DNA of 64,000 nucleotides from Caballeronia calidae (GTDB taxonomy: Bacteria > Pseudomonadota > Gammaproteobacteria > Burkholderiales > Burkholderiaceae). The notes below the pieces were generated by a model that saw only the letters and a program-made list of their open reading frames with translations, did no database searches and was not told the DNA's origin. The DNA lies in the NCBI RefSeq assembly GCF_900044055.2, contig NZ_FCOX02000004.1, positions 239,143-303,142 on the forward strand, read 5' to 3'. How positions within the stretch are numbered: the stretch's first letter is position 1; each line of letters begins with the position of its first letter. Positions 54,084 through 62,571 of this stretch are shown here, in pieces. The translations under genes were made by a program, and so were the position numbers.

Positions 54084-54980
54084 TCATAAAGGGCGATGAC
54101 GCAAGGCATCGACCACGACACCGAAAGCGCGCGAGGACTGCTGGCGGCTCGGGAAATAGAGATGGTAGCCGGGATACGGCTGGCACCAGTCGTCCAGCAC
54201 GCGGACCAGCCGCCCAGCGGCCATGTGTTCCAACACCATATCCTCAGGAATGAAGGCTAGGCCGTAACCTGCCAGTGCAGCTCGCAGAATCGGTTCACCG
54301 CTGTTGAACACCCACTGTCCGTTGACACGCGCCTTCAATTCGCGTCGTCCTTTCTTGAAGTCCCATGGCAATAAGGCGCCGTGCGTAGGAAGTCGCAGGT
54401 TAATGCAATTGTGCGCGGCCAAATCATTTGGAGTTTGAGGGATAGTGCGCGCGTTGAAATAGGAGGGTGAGCCGACCACGGCAATGCGTAGATCCGGCCC
54501 GATTCGAACCGCAATCATGTCCTTGGCGACCTGGTCACCAAGGCGTACTCCAGCATCATAGCGTTGAGAAACGATGTCTGAAAGCGAATAGTCGACGGTA
54601 ATCTCAATCGTGATCTCGGGATAGTCTTGAAGCACTGCGGCGAGCTTGGGCCACAGGATGCTGTTCGCGGCGTGCTCAGCTGCCGTAATACGAATGTTTC
54701 CAGTAGGCTTGTCGCGTAGTTCCTCAACAGCTGCCACCTCGGCATCAATATTTTCGAACCTCGGCGCCACCGACTGGAAGAGGCGATTGCCCGCCTCGGT
54801 CACGGAGATCTGCCGGGTATTGCGGATTAGGAGCCGAACGCCTAACTTTGCTTCAAGTCCGCTGACAGCATGACTTAGCGCAGATGGCGAGACTCCCATC
54901 AGCGCAGCGGCCCGGGTGAAGCTTCCTTCCCGCACAACATGAACGAAGGCAACAAGATCATGCAAGTTCTCTCTGGCCAT
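54084..54980 (-). CDS. LysR-family regulator, copy 1 of a tandem pair
   Basis: The 298-residue protein has a full-length LysR organisation: HTH at GSFTRAAALMGVSPSALSHA (residues 19-38), and the effector domain ending RAFGVVVDALRHRPL. It belongs to the DsdC/PerR-like branch with the GNIRITAAEHAANSILWPKL segment. It is about half identical to the next gene at 55148, so the pair arose by duplication. They face away from the MmgE/PrpD operon and are probably regulators of the neighbouring catabolic genes. Confidence 0.9.
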   Translation of the reverse strand: MARENLHDLVAFVHVVREGSFTRAAALMGVSPSALSHAVSGLEAKLGVRLLIRNTRQISVTEAGNRLFQSVAPRFENIDAEVAAVEELRDKPTGNIRITAAEHAANSILWPKLAAVLQDYPEITIEITVDYSLSDIVSQRYDAGVRLGDQVAKDMIAVRIGPDLRIAVVGSPSYFNARTIPQTPNDLAAHNCINLRLPTHGALLPWDFKKGRRELKARVNGQWVFNSGEPILRAALAGYGLAFIPEDMVLEHMAAGRLVRVLDDWCQPYPGYHLYFPSRQQSSRAFGVVVDALRHRPL

Positions 54981-55147
54981 TCACGAGCCCATTTCATGAT
55001 TGAGTCTGGATAATCGGCCAGTTCTACAATCGTCTAGCGCTTCTATGACCGTTTGGCGTTCTCGTAACAACGTGTCACGACGAGTCGCAGAAAGGTCCAA
55101 GTTGATCCCGCGTAGTGTTTAGCCGAGGGCCAAGGTAGACGAGAATA

Positions 55148-56059
55148 TCAACGAATCTGCTCGCCTGACGGCAGATAACGCAGGGCTTCGATCAATAGAC
55201 TCATTGCGCGAGACGATTGTTGACGACTGGAGTAGTAAAGATGGTATCCGGGGAAGGCTGGGCACCAATCTTCGAGGACCTGCTTAAGCTGTCCCTTTGC
55301 AAGGTACGGTCGTGCCATGTCCTCTGGCACGTATCCGAGGCCAAATCCGGCAAGAGTTGCGTTCAGAATCTGCCGGGTTCCATTGAAGACAAGCTGACCT
55401 TCGACACGGACGTCCAGACGTTGCTTGCCTTTCCTGAGCTCCCACGCATAGAGCTCACCATGCGACATCAGACGCAAGTTGATACACGCGTGATTAGCCA
55501 AGTCCTGAGGCCTCTTGGGAGGAGCGTGTCTGGACAGATATCTTGGCGCACCAACGATCACGATCCGTATGTCAGATCCGATGCGCACCGCAGTCATGTC
55601 CCGCGCAACCTCGTCGCCGAGACGAATCCCCATGTCGTAACGTTCTGCGATGATGTCCGTAAACCGGTTCTCGATCGTGACTTCAACGTTGATCTCCGGA
55701 TGGTTTGGAAGGAACTTGGCCAGCTTGGGCCAAAGCACCGTGTCGGCGGCATTTTCCGAAGCCGTGATGCGGATGGTACCCATTGGCTTGTCCCGTAGGT
55801 CGCCCACAGCTGCCAATTCGGATTCAATCTCTTCGAAATGAGGACCAATATTTCGCCAAAGACGCTCGCCCGCCTCAGTTGGAGACACACTGCGAGTCGT
55901 TCTCGTCAATAGTCGCACACCCATCCTTCGCTCAAGGGCACGGATCGTGTGACTTAGGGCTGACTGTGATACGCCGAGCTGGTTTGCCGCCCGCGTAAAG
56001 CTGCGTTCACGCGCCACTGCTACGAACGCAAGCAGGTCGTGGTAGTTATCTCGCAGCAT
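55148..56059 (-). CDS. LysR-family regulator, copy 2 of a tandem pair
   Basis: The 303-residue protein has the same arrangement: HTH at RSFTRAANQLGVSQSALSHT, the segment GTIRITASENAADTVLWPKL, the IRLGDEVARDMTAVRIG stretch and a C-terminal YHLYYSSRQQSSRAMSLLI. Its neighbour reads YHLYFPSRQQSSRAFG at the same place. Both genes carry independent starts and a 167-base gap, so each has its own expression signal. Which gene they control is unknown. Confidence 0.9.
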   Translation of the reverse strand: MLRDNYHDLLAFVAVARERSFTRAANQLGVSQSALSHTIRALERRMGVRLLTRTTRSVSPTEAGERLWRNIGPHFEEIESELAAVGDLRDKPMGTIRITASENAADTVLWPKLAKFLPNHPEINVEVTIENRFTDIIAERYDMGIRLGDEVARDMTAVRIGSDIRIVIVGAPRYLSRHAPPKRPQDLANHACINLRLMSHGELYAWELRKGKQRLDVRVEGQLVFNGTRQILNATLAGFGLGYVPEDMARPYLAKGQLKQVLEDWCPAFPGYHLYYSSRQQSSRAMSLLIEALRYLPSGEQIR

Positions 56060-56393
56060 TGATGAGCTCGACTCAAGAGTGTTCGCCGATTCTACTACGC
56101 ATTAGCGGGTCGAAACATCGGCACAGGAACCGTACGGCGAGTACGTCCAGTCAAGAAGAGGAGAGGGGTGTCGTGATGCTCTGCAAGATTCAGGAGCGCA
56201 CTGTTTTCATCGCTGTCTCGTCGATTGAAGATACGTCGCGTGCGAGCGCTTAAATGCCGATTGTCATCGGAAAAGGCTTTCGATACTGTGCCCCGGTGTG
56301 GAAGCGAGCGGGGGACGAGAGCACAAGCCGGCTTAATTTCACCCAGTTTGAGAGAACAGGCAATCCGAGTGAGCTGTGCGAATGGAAGGCAAA
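56060..56393. other. Intergenic region, nothing recognised
   Basis: The 334 bases between the LysR gene and the hypothetical gene at 56394 hold only short frames without recognisable content. The LysR promoter should lie near 56060-56150. Confidence 0.4.
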
Positions 56394-56912
56394 TTAGCGA
56401 AACCGTCTTCGTGATCGCTGAACGAGCGCCGCAATAGATAGCCGCTCGTGAGTCGGCTTACGAAAATTCTGCTCGGCCCGCTGGTGTGCTTCGATGACGG
56501 CTTTCAACGAGGAGCTTTGTAGCTGGCTGTCATACAGCTTCAGCAGCTTCGCCGTCGAATTCACCGCTTCCAAGCTGAGACTGCAGGGCCCGTTGGCATG
56601 CACACGCAGCGCAACCTCTCCCAGGGTCATATCTACCTCAGTGAAGGTGTTCATCTCACCTTTTCCGAGCCCCGCTTCGAAAAGAAAGAACGACGCAAAC
56701 ATGGTTCTGACAATGGTCCCGAGATGAAACGCCATCCCATGTTCTGTTCGCAGCAGGCTGAAACATACATGATTTCGAAGGGAGAGTTCGACAAGCGCGG
56801 CAGATGAGAGGTACGTGTCTTCACCTCGCAGTCTAAGCGGCGCTTGCACACCCATATCGATCTGCTCCTCGTCGATTTCCCGTGAGCTTGATTTCTGCGG
56901 CGCGACTGCCAT
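56394..56912 (-). CDS. Hypothetical protein of a Burkholderia-type helical family
   Basis: The 172-residue protein has a helical centre (FHLGTIVRTMFASFFLFEAG) and ends with LKLYDSQLQSSSLKAVIEAH and RAEQNFRKPTHERL. The L-LYD-QL pattern and the overall helical layout resemble a group of short hypothetical proteins common in Burkholderia, of unknown function. No membrane segment or signal is present. It is divergent from the SDR gene at 57305 across a promoter region. Confidence 0.6.
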   Translation of the reverse strand: MAVAPQKSSSREIDEEQIDMGVQAPLRLRGEDTYLSSAALVELSLRNHVCFSLLRTEHGMAFHLGTIVRTMFASFFLFEAGLGKGEMNTFTEVDMTLGEVALRVHANGPCSLSLEAVNSTAKLLKLYDSQLQSSSLKAVIEAHQRAEQNFRKPTHERLSIAALVQRSRRRFR

Positions 56913-57304
56913 ACAAGGGATCCCTCCGCGCGAGACGGCGGGCCAAAATCAAAGATCAACCATTATATACCACGTTTGGCGACTTGAAATCGTGTCTTTG
57001 TGTCCTTTAAATAGGGCGTGTGTGGCTCTGCATGGAACGTAATGTTTTTAAATATCAACCATTGACATTATTAGCGTCTTGGTGCTACGTTAACTCGGGC
57101 GGAGGGTGGTGAATACGAGGTAGGCCCCAACGAGCGCGTATTTCGCGTCTACTAGCGATCAATTTTTTGCATAGGGGCGCCGGCGGTGATCGACGACTTG
57201 CGCGGTGGCTACGTAATGCGTTGCACGTCGGAAGCAGCCATCCTCTCACGCCAACATCCCGATGAGCGTCTGTCAGACGCTGTCCGAACGAGAGGCAGGT
57301 ACAA
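56913..57304. other. Divergent promoter region of module B
   Basis: The 392 bases lie between the hypothetical gene on the minus strand and the SDR gene on the plus strand. They contain the putative promoter at 57056-57091 and a related CAACCATTATAT at 56957-56968. No coding sequence is supported. Confidence 0.5.
57056..57091 (+). promoter_or_regulatory. Putative sigma-70 promoter with shared CAACCATTGAC element
   Basis: CAACCATTGACA (57056-57067) supplies -35 TTGACA (57062-57067), an 18-base spacer follows and then TACGTT at 57086-57091. The twelve-base element is identical to the one at 42606. It probably drives the SDR and MFS genes of module B. Confidence 0.65.
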
Positions 57305-58108
57305 GTGGAACAGATATCCTCAGCGAGTTACGACTGGCTGGCACTGCAGGGCCAAGTTTGCGTTGTTACGGGTGGTGGAGGTGGGATCGGGGAGGAGGCC
57401 GCCCGCGAACTCGCTAGAGCGGGAGCCCTTGTCGCAGTATTAGACATGAATGGCGAAAACGCAGAAAAGGTCGCGAGTGACATCTCGGATCTTGGCGGTC
57501 AAGCCATTGGGCGCAGGGTCGACATCAGCAGCATGGACCAAGTGAACGCCGCAGCGCTTGAGGTTACTCGGGCGTTTGGGCCTTGCGATGTGCTTGTGAA
57601 CAATGCGGCGACCCAACTGACCGGGCCGTTGCTAGACATAGGACTTCACGAGTGGCAGCGAGCAATTGATGTGAACCTGACCGGCGCCTTGGTGTGTACA
57701 AAAGGGTTCTCGGCGGGAATGATGCATAACCACCGAGGCAGCATCATAAACGTAGCTTCCATTTGTTCCTTCTTTCCGCGACCGAACGGCGGTGCCTACA
57801 GCGCAAGCAAGGCCGGACTATCCATGATCTCTGCGCAGATGGCGGTGGAGTTCGCCGATCATAACGTTCGCTGCAATGCGGTAGCCCCGGGCTTCGTAAA
57901 GACTCCCTTGAGTGCGAAGAACTACGCCACACCGGAAGCGGAAAAAAAGCGCGCAGATATGGTCCCCTCGCGCCGAATCGGCTTGCCGCAAGATCTTGCG
58001 AATGTCATCGCTTTTCTGGCCAGCGCCCGCTCCGATTACGTAAATGGGCAGACCATCCTAGTGGACGGCGGCCTCGGCCAAAGTCTCATGGCGCTAGTCG
58101 GCCGTTAG
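57305..58108 (+). CDS. Short-chain dehydrogenase/reductase (module B)
   Basis: The 267-residue enzyme has TGGGGGIGEEAA (residues 22-33), NNAATQL (99-105), the catalytic Ser152 in NVASICSFF, and Tyr165 and Lys169 in AYSASKAGL. It is read from a GTG at 57305; the extra N-terminal region before LALQGQVCVV is normal for the family. It would oxidise a secondary alcohol or reduce a ketone of an uncertain substrate. Like the SDR of module A it lies near a permease gene, here 75 bases upstream of it. Confidence 0.9.
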   Translation: MEQISSASYDWLALQGQVCVVTGGGGGIGEEAARELARAGALVAVLDMNGENAEKVASDISDLGGQAIGRRVDISSMDQVNAAALEVTRAFGPCDVLVNNAATQLTGPLLDIGLHEWQRAIDVNLTGALVCTKGFSAGMMHNHRGSIINVASICSFFPRPNGGAYSASKAGLSMISAQMAVEFADHNVRCNAVAPGFVKTPLSAKNYATPEAEKKRADMVPSRRIGLPQDLANVIAFLASARSDYVNGQTILVDGGLGQSLMALVGR

Positions 58109-58182
58109 GCCGGTAGGGTGCTCATCGACGCTTGGGTGATGCATCTGTTTCTGTGGTATCGCATAAATATAAGGGAGGAGAC

Positions 58183-59478
58183 ATGGGAATAATATCGATG
58201 GAAAGTAGCCGCAACTTTGAAGCAATGGAGACGAAAGCAGTAGTCTCGACCGTGATCGGGAACATGCTTGAGTGGTTTGACTTTTCCTCCTATGCGTTCT
58301 TCGCAACGATTCTCGCTAGGCTTTACTTCCCTACGGGAGACGCGTCCACTGCGTTGATTGCGGCGTTCGCGGTCTTCGGTATTGGTCTCGTCGCGAGGCC
58401 ACTAGGTGCAATCTTCTTCGGCCGACTTGGCGACATCAAAGGACGAAAGTTCGCGCTGATGATCTCAATGCCGATGATCGGGTTTGCGACGCTCGCTATT
58501 GCGCTCATGCCTACCTACGAACAGATTGGCGTCTGGGCACCAGTTTGCCTCGTTATATGCAGACTTGCTCAAGGTTTCTCAGCGGGCGGCGAGACTGGCA
58601 ATGTCATCGCCTTCTTGGTGGAATGGGCGCCGCAGAATCGTCGGGGACTCTACGGAAGCTTCTCCAACGCCAGTTCCGTGAGCGGAAATTTCATCGGTTC
58701 GCTGCTCGCTGCAGCGCTTGCAAGTGGACTCTCCCCTGCGTCTCTCGTCAGTTGGGGTTGGCGCGTCCCGTTTCTCATCGGCGGACTCGTAATTGCGCCG
58801 CTCGGCTTCTATTTGCGGAAAAACGTTGCAGAGACTCCTATTTTCGAAGGGGCGGTGGTCGACCGGGGATCTGCTGTCCGTGTGCATCGCACGTCGGTCT
58901 GGACGCGCGGATTTAAGACGGCATGCATCACCTCCGTCCAAGTAGTCGCGTTTTACACGTTTCTGATTTATGTGCCGTCGTTTTTGACCGTGCACGGAAA
59001 GATCAGCGCATCTACTGCCTTGTGGATGAACTCTGGAGCGCTCTTTGTGCAAATTGTCTGCATATTAGGCGCTGGACGTTTGTCCGACCTGGTAGGGAGA
59101 AAGCCGCTGCTGCTGGCCGCTTCTTTCGTTGTTCTGCTTCTCTCGTATCCGGTCTTCAGCCTGTTCGTCGCCAGCGCTTCCGTTCCCTTGGTCACACTAG
59201 GCGTTATTGCTAGCGGCGCAGTCTGTGGGGTCCTCTCAGGCGTATGTCCGACCACGATGGCGGAGCTGTTTCCAACCTATCTTCGCACTACCGGTATGTC
59301 CATCGGGTTCGGGCTCACCACGGCAATCTTCGGTGGTTTCGCATCGCTGGCCTCTGAAACTCTTATCAAGTTGACGGGCTCGTTCAGTTCCCCAAGCTAC
59401 TACGTCATTGGAACCTCGATTATCTCCATCGCCGGCCTCCTATCGATCAGAGAAACAGCGCACTCTGCGCTTGAGTAG
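58183..59478 (+). CDS. MFS transporter, metabolite:H+ symporter type
   Basis: The protein is 431 residues from ATG 58183 (GGAGGA site); a longer frame from 58132 is unsupported. It has the ProP/MHS features GNMLEWFDFSSYAFFATIL at residues 26-44 and FFGRLGDIKGRKFALM, with about twelve membrane segments, plus GRLSDLVGRKPLLL for the second half. Members import osmolytes, dicarboxylates or aromatic acids with protons. It is the second permease in the region and is probably the uptake system of module B. Confidence 0.88.
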   Translation: MGIISMESSRNFEAMETKAVVSTVIGNMLEWFDFSSYAFFATILARLYFPTGDASTALIAAFAVFGIGLVARPLGAIFFGRLGDIKGRKFALMISMPMIGFATLAIALMPTYEQIGVWAPVCLVICRLAQGFSAGGETGNVIAFLVEWAPQNRRGLYGSFSNASSVSGNFIGSLLAAALASGLSPASLVSWGWRVPFLIGGLVIAPLGFYLRKNVAETPIFEGAVVDRGSAVRVHRTSVWTRGFKTACITSVQVVAFYTFLIYVPSFLTVHGKISASTALWMNSGALFVQIVCILGAGRLSDLVGRKPLLLAASFVVLLLSYPVFSLFVASASVPLVTLGVIASGAVCGVLSGVCPTTMAELFPTYLRTTGMSIGFGLTTAIFGGFASLASETLIKLTGSFSSPSYYVIGTSIISIAGLLSIRETAHSALE

Positions 59479-59569
59479 AGCGGCGAGAATCGTCCTGCAG
59501 GCGGGCGGCCGACGGAACGTCGTCGCCGTCCGCATGTCTTGGTAATCCGCCTTGCTAGTCGGGTGCGTT

Positions 59570-59988
59570 CGACCGCATGCGCGACCCCCATGCCGCCGCC
59601 GATGCACAGCGACGCCAGACCCTTCTTCGCGTCGCCTTTTGCATTTCGTGCAGCAGCGTGACGAGAATCCGGCAGCCCGACGCGCCGATCGGGTGACCGA
59701 TCGCGATGGCGCCGCCGTTCACGTTGACCTTCGACTGATCCCAGCCTATCTGCGTGTGCACGGCCAGCGCCTGCGCCGCGAACGCTTCGTTGATTTCCAT
59801 CAGGTCGAGGTCGTTCACGCTCCAGCCTGCGCGCTCCAAACAGCGCTTCGATGCCGGCACCGGACCTATGCCCATCAACTTCGAATCTACACCCGACTTC
59901 GCGTACACCTTGATGCGCGCGAGCGGTGTCAGACCCAGTGCCTCCGCCTTCTTCGCCGACATCGCGACGACCACCCCCGCACCGTCAC
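59570..59988 (-). pseudogene. Remnant of acetyl-CoA acetyltransferase (phbA-like thiolase)
   Basis: The minus strand encodes [40 protein letters not shown] and [20 protein letters not shown], the C-terminal half of a PhbA-type thiolase. After HEMQK the frame shifts near 59633-59640; the correct [18 protein letters not shown] continues in another frame. The N-terminal half, with the active-site Cys, is missing. It is a non-functional piece, and its boundaries are abrupt. Confidence 0.85.
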
Positions 59989-60047
59989 CACATCTGCGTG
60001 CTATTGCAGAGTGGGGGTGCGGCAGAAACCGCTCTGCCTCGGCTTTG

Positions 60048-60263
60048 TTACACCGACTCCCAATGAGCAGGCTCGCTCTTGTCCGTAATCCTTACCCTCG
60101 CAGTAAGCGGCACGTAACCGCGCAGCTTAATCTCACTGATTGCAAGCCTTTCAGATCGGTAGACCTGCTGCGTAACCCTATCGCCGTCGCGAAATTCAAG
60201 GCTGTAACCATCAATCGGACCCCAACAGCCCTTAGGCAATGGCTCTATATAAACATGTGACAT
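60048..60263 (-). CDS. Small conserved hypothetical protein
   Basis: The 71-residue protein is read from the ATG at 60261-60263 (GGAG site); the longer frame upstream runs into the isocitrate lyase remnant. It begins [20 protein letters not shown] and contains [21 protein letters not shown] recall a similar small protein lying after aceA in Burkholderia genomes, which would fit the aceA remnant next to it, so both pieces may have moved together. Function is unknown. Confidence 0.6.
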   Translation of the reverse strand: MSHVYIEPLPKGCWGPIDGYSLEFRDGDRVTQQVYRSERLAISEIKLRGYVPLTARVRITDKSEPAHWESV

Positions 60264-60388
60264 GATGAGTCTCCAGCTTACTACTACGTGAACAGTGGGC
60301 TGCGAAATGGTCTCGCTTGCTTGGGACGATTCGCGAACCGGTCTAAGGTGAGCGGGACCTTTTGAGATCGATCGCTCACCCTTAGGTC

Positions 60389-60560
60389 TTACGCAACCTT
60401 TTCGTCGAAGAACTGCTCGTCTTCCGTCGAGCCGTGCAGCGCGGTGGTCGAAGCTTCGCTCTCGACCGTCTGCGTGACTGCGTCGAAATAGCCCCTGCCC
60501 ACTTCGCGCTGAACTTGACCGCCGTGAAGCCTCTTTCGGCAGCAGCGCCCACATCCCTCA
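60389..60560 (-). pseudogene. 3' remnant of isocitrate lyase (aceA)
   Basis: The minus strand encodes AERGFTAVK, a frame change near 60510-60518, then QREVGRGYFDAVTQTVES and STTALHGSTEDEQF, the C-terminus of isocitrate lyase, ending at the TAA at 60389-60391. The catalytic core is absent. A 16-base palindrome lies 14 bases upstream of the fragment (60574), suggesting that an internal part was lost while an operator-like sequence was kept. Confidence 0.8.
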
Positions 60561-60573
60561 AAAAGGGATGTCA

Positions 60574-60589
60574 ACTCTTATATAAGAGT
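60574..60589. promoter_or_regulatory. Perfect 16-bp palindrome, operator-like
   Basis: ACTCTTATATAAGAGT reads the same on both strands. It is followed on the minus strand by TTGACA (60568-60573 read in reverse), a -35-like sequence, so it could be the old operator and promoter of the isocitrate lyase gene. A hairpin CATCCCT/AGGGATG lies at 60552-60570. Confidence 0.55.
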
Positions 60590-60985
60590 CTACGCATGCG
60601 GTCGAATGATGGGAAGCGTTGTCCGGGATGCTTTATCGATGAAAAATATCAATAAAAACAGTCGGATATTCTGTGATTTCGAATTATGAAAAGCCTTTTC
60701 TTAAGCTGCAACCAGAGCACTTGTGCTATGCAGCATGAGATTGCGTGATTTGCAGCGAAATTTCATATCGTGGAATTTTTGAGGTGGTGACATCCAGAAT
60801 TCAGAAAACATCTGGTCGAGATGAAAGCTAGCGAACACCCTTGCTTATACGCATGGCGATCAGAAACTAGGTGATCATACCTATAAGGTTAACCATTGAC
60901 TATATAGTCCGTTTCCTCTAACTTTCCGCTCATCGCCCTTGAGTTCCGACGGGCTCGCGCGAACCCTTCGACGCGGAGAGAACTA
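60590..60985. other. A/T-rich intergenic region with a putative promoter
   Basis: No gene is supported. The region is more A/T-rich than its surroundings and holds the putative promoter at 60889-60924 that precedes the alcohol dehydrogenase remnant. Confidence 0.45.
60889..60924 (+). promoter_or_regulatory. Putative sigma-70 promoter with shared element
   Basis: TTAACCATTGACT at 60889-60901 gives a -35 of TTGACT (60896-60901), a 17-base spacer and TAACTT at 60919-60924. It belongs to the same group as 42606 and 57056. It lies 62 bases before the dehydrogenase remnant. Confidence 0.6.
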
Positions 60986-61175
60986 ATGCTGATGAACGCA
61001 GGGGTGCTGCACAAACACGGGCTTCCACACGCATTTGCGGAAAGCCCCGTCTCAGATTGAAGAGGTTCGCCTGGTCCCAACTGGGCCAGGCGAAGTTCTG
61101 GCCGAGATACGTGCCGCAGGCCTGTGTCACTCGGACCTCTCCGTGTTGGAAGGCCAGCGTGCACGAACCCTGTAG
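60986..61175 (+). pseudogene. 5' remnant of a zinc alcohol dehydrogenase
   Basis: After GCGGAGAG and the ATG at 60986 the sequence encodes MLMNAGVLHKHGLPHAFAES. One base too many in the C run at 61045-61048 then shifts the frame, after which QIEEVRLVPTGPGEVLAEIR and AAGLCHSDLSVLEGQ follow to a stop at 61175. This is the N-terminal part of a medium-chain dehydrogenase with its zinc-binding Cys-His. The rest of the enzyme is missing. Confidence 0.75.
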
Positions 61176-61436
61176 TTACTCGACGTCGTGGGATGCGTTC
61201 AAGCTGTTCGGTGCGCAATACAGCGGGTTCGAACGGGCTCAGTTGCTTTCGAATACGGCAACGCGATGTATCGACCGCTCATCGAGCGAACGTGCTGGCG
61301 AAGCCAACTTGCGTCGGTTTCACCTTCGCTTGGACCACGTGGCCCCCGCAGTCCGTCCAACACATCAAGACACCACCGGGTTGGGTCAGGTCGCGAAGTT
61401 CGCGACCGTCTATTCAACCAACGTGAGAGAAACGCC

Positions 61437-61760
61437 ATGGAAAACGAGAAGCCTAACGAATCACCGGCGAAACGCCTATTCGGCGAGTTCGCACCCAAGA
61501 TCGTCGAACTCAATGACGCGGTTCTCTTCGGCGACATTTGGGAGCGTCCTGAGCTCTCGAAGCGGGATCGCAGCCTTATCACATGTGCGGCCCTCGTCGC
61601 GATGGGTAAGCCCGAGCAAATGAAGTCTCACTTCCCCCGCGCGCTGAGCAATGGGGTCACCAAGGAAGAACTCATTGAAATGATCACCCACATGGCGTTC
61701 TACGCCGGGTGGCCGAACGCAATGACAGCGATGATGCAGGCCAAAGAGCTACTGTCGTAG
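61437..61760 (+). CDS. CMD-family protein, module B copy 1
   Basis: The 107-residue protein has VLFGDIWERPELSKRDRSL and EELIEMITHMAFYAGWPNAM, closely matching the protein at 44573 (GDVWERPELSKRERSM). It is a carboxymuconolactone-decarboxylase-like protein without the AhpD Cys pair. It lies downstream of the broken dehydrogenase, so the transcript may start at the promoter at 60889. It is followed at 61871 by a second, more divergent CMD-like gene. Confidence 0.85.
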   Translation: MENEKPNESPAKRLFGEFAPKIVELNDAVLFGDIWERPELSKRDRSLITCAALVAMGKPEQMKSHFPRALSNGVTKEELIEMITHMAFYAGWPNAMTAMMQAKELLS

Positions 61761-61870
61761 CGCGGTGTTCGCTCATCAGGGATCAAATTTTCATCTAGAG
61801 ACCCGGCGACGCGGTCAAGAACCAGGAACTGTATGAAAAAGGCGCGAAGGTACGGCGTGAGATCGCCGGT

Positions 61871-62194
61871 ATGGATGTCGTCGACAATCTGCTGAAGAAC
61901 TCGGATGATTTCAGCATGCCGGTGCAAGAGCTCCTCGCGGAGTTTTGCTGGGGCGCGGCGTGGGGCCGTCCGGAACTCGACCGTCGTAGTCGCAGCAGCC
62001 TGAATTTGGAGATGATCGCCGCGCTCAACGGTTCCGAAGAACTTGCCAACTACATGCGTATCGCGATTGAGATTGGACTCACGAAGGAGGAGATTCGAGA
62101 GTGCTTTCTTCAGGTCGCGGTTTATGTCGGCATGCCCGCTGCGTTGAGCATCTTCAAAGTTGCTCTTCAAGTCTTTGACGAGGCCAGCAACTGA
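61871..62194 (+). CDS. CMD-family protein, module B copy 2 (possibly 5'-truncated)
   Basis: The 107-residue frame contains MPVQELLAEFCWGAAWGRPE and RSRSSLNLEMIAALNG, the CMD family pattern. The in-frame sequence upstream, 61799-61870, encodes NQELYEKGAKVRREIAG, which is typical of the family N-terminus, but no standard start codon exists after the stop at 61796-61798. The gene therefore seems to have lost its start and may be expressed only as a shorter form from 61871. Two conserved residues remain. Confidence 0.7.
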   Translation: MDVVDNLLKNSDDFSMPVQELLAEFCWGAAWGRPELDRRSRSSLNLEMIAALNGSEELANYMRIAIEIGLTKEEIRECFLQVAVYVGMPAALSIFKVALQVFDEASN

Positions 62195-62571
62195 CCTAGG
62201 GGATGGCAAGTTCGTCGGCTTACCTCAAGCTAGGTACGACGTGGTCAACACACCGGTTGCGACGTGGCGTGCGGCGCGACGCTTGCCAGAGCACCGCGTT
62301 GGCGTGACCGTTCGCACAGCCGAATGGATCAAACGCACGGTACGGTCGCGAAATTATTGCGATCCGTTGACTCGAAACTTACTGATTCCATTCATCAACG
62401 AGAAAGCGCGGGTTAACGTTAAAAGGTTAATCGTTGACGTTCAAACTGTTGATGTTTACCTTGTCGCCATGATTCCTGCGAGGAGCGGCGAACAGGTAGT
62501 TGTTCGGAGCGCGGGACCGCCTCGTAGATTACAGAAAGGGAGCAGTGCTTCGGCTCTCGAGGAGACATGGC
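62195..62571. other. Intergenic region with a putative promoter
   Basis: The 377 bases before the dehydrogenase gene contain no credible coding sequence, and the putative promoter at 62425-62462 near the end. Confidence 0.45.
62425..62462 (+). promoter_or_regulatory. Putative sigma-70 promoter with variant shared element
   Basis: GGTTAATCGTTGACG at 62425-62439 gives -35 TTGACG (62434-62439), a 17-base spacer and TACCTT at 62457-62462. It is the weakest member of the four-promoter set. It lies 110 bases before the GTG of the dehydrogenase gene. Confidence 0.5.

Noticed and set aside
61057..61623. Long frames over the dehydrogenase remnant and the CMD-like gene
   Set aside because: They run across the start of the CMD gene in another frame; the CMD and dehydrogenase readings match known families.
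61700..62209. Minus-strand frame opposite the second CMD-like gene
   Set aside because: It is the reverse of a recognisable CMD sequence and has no own motif.
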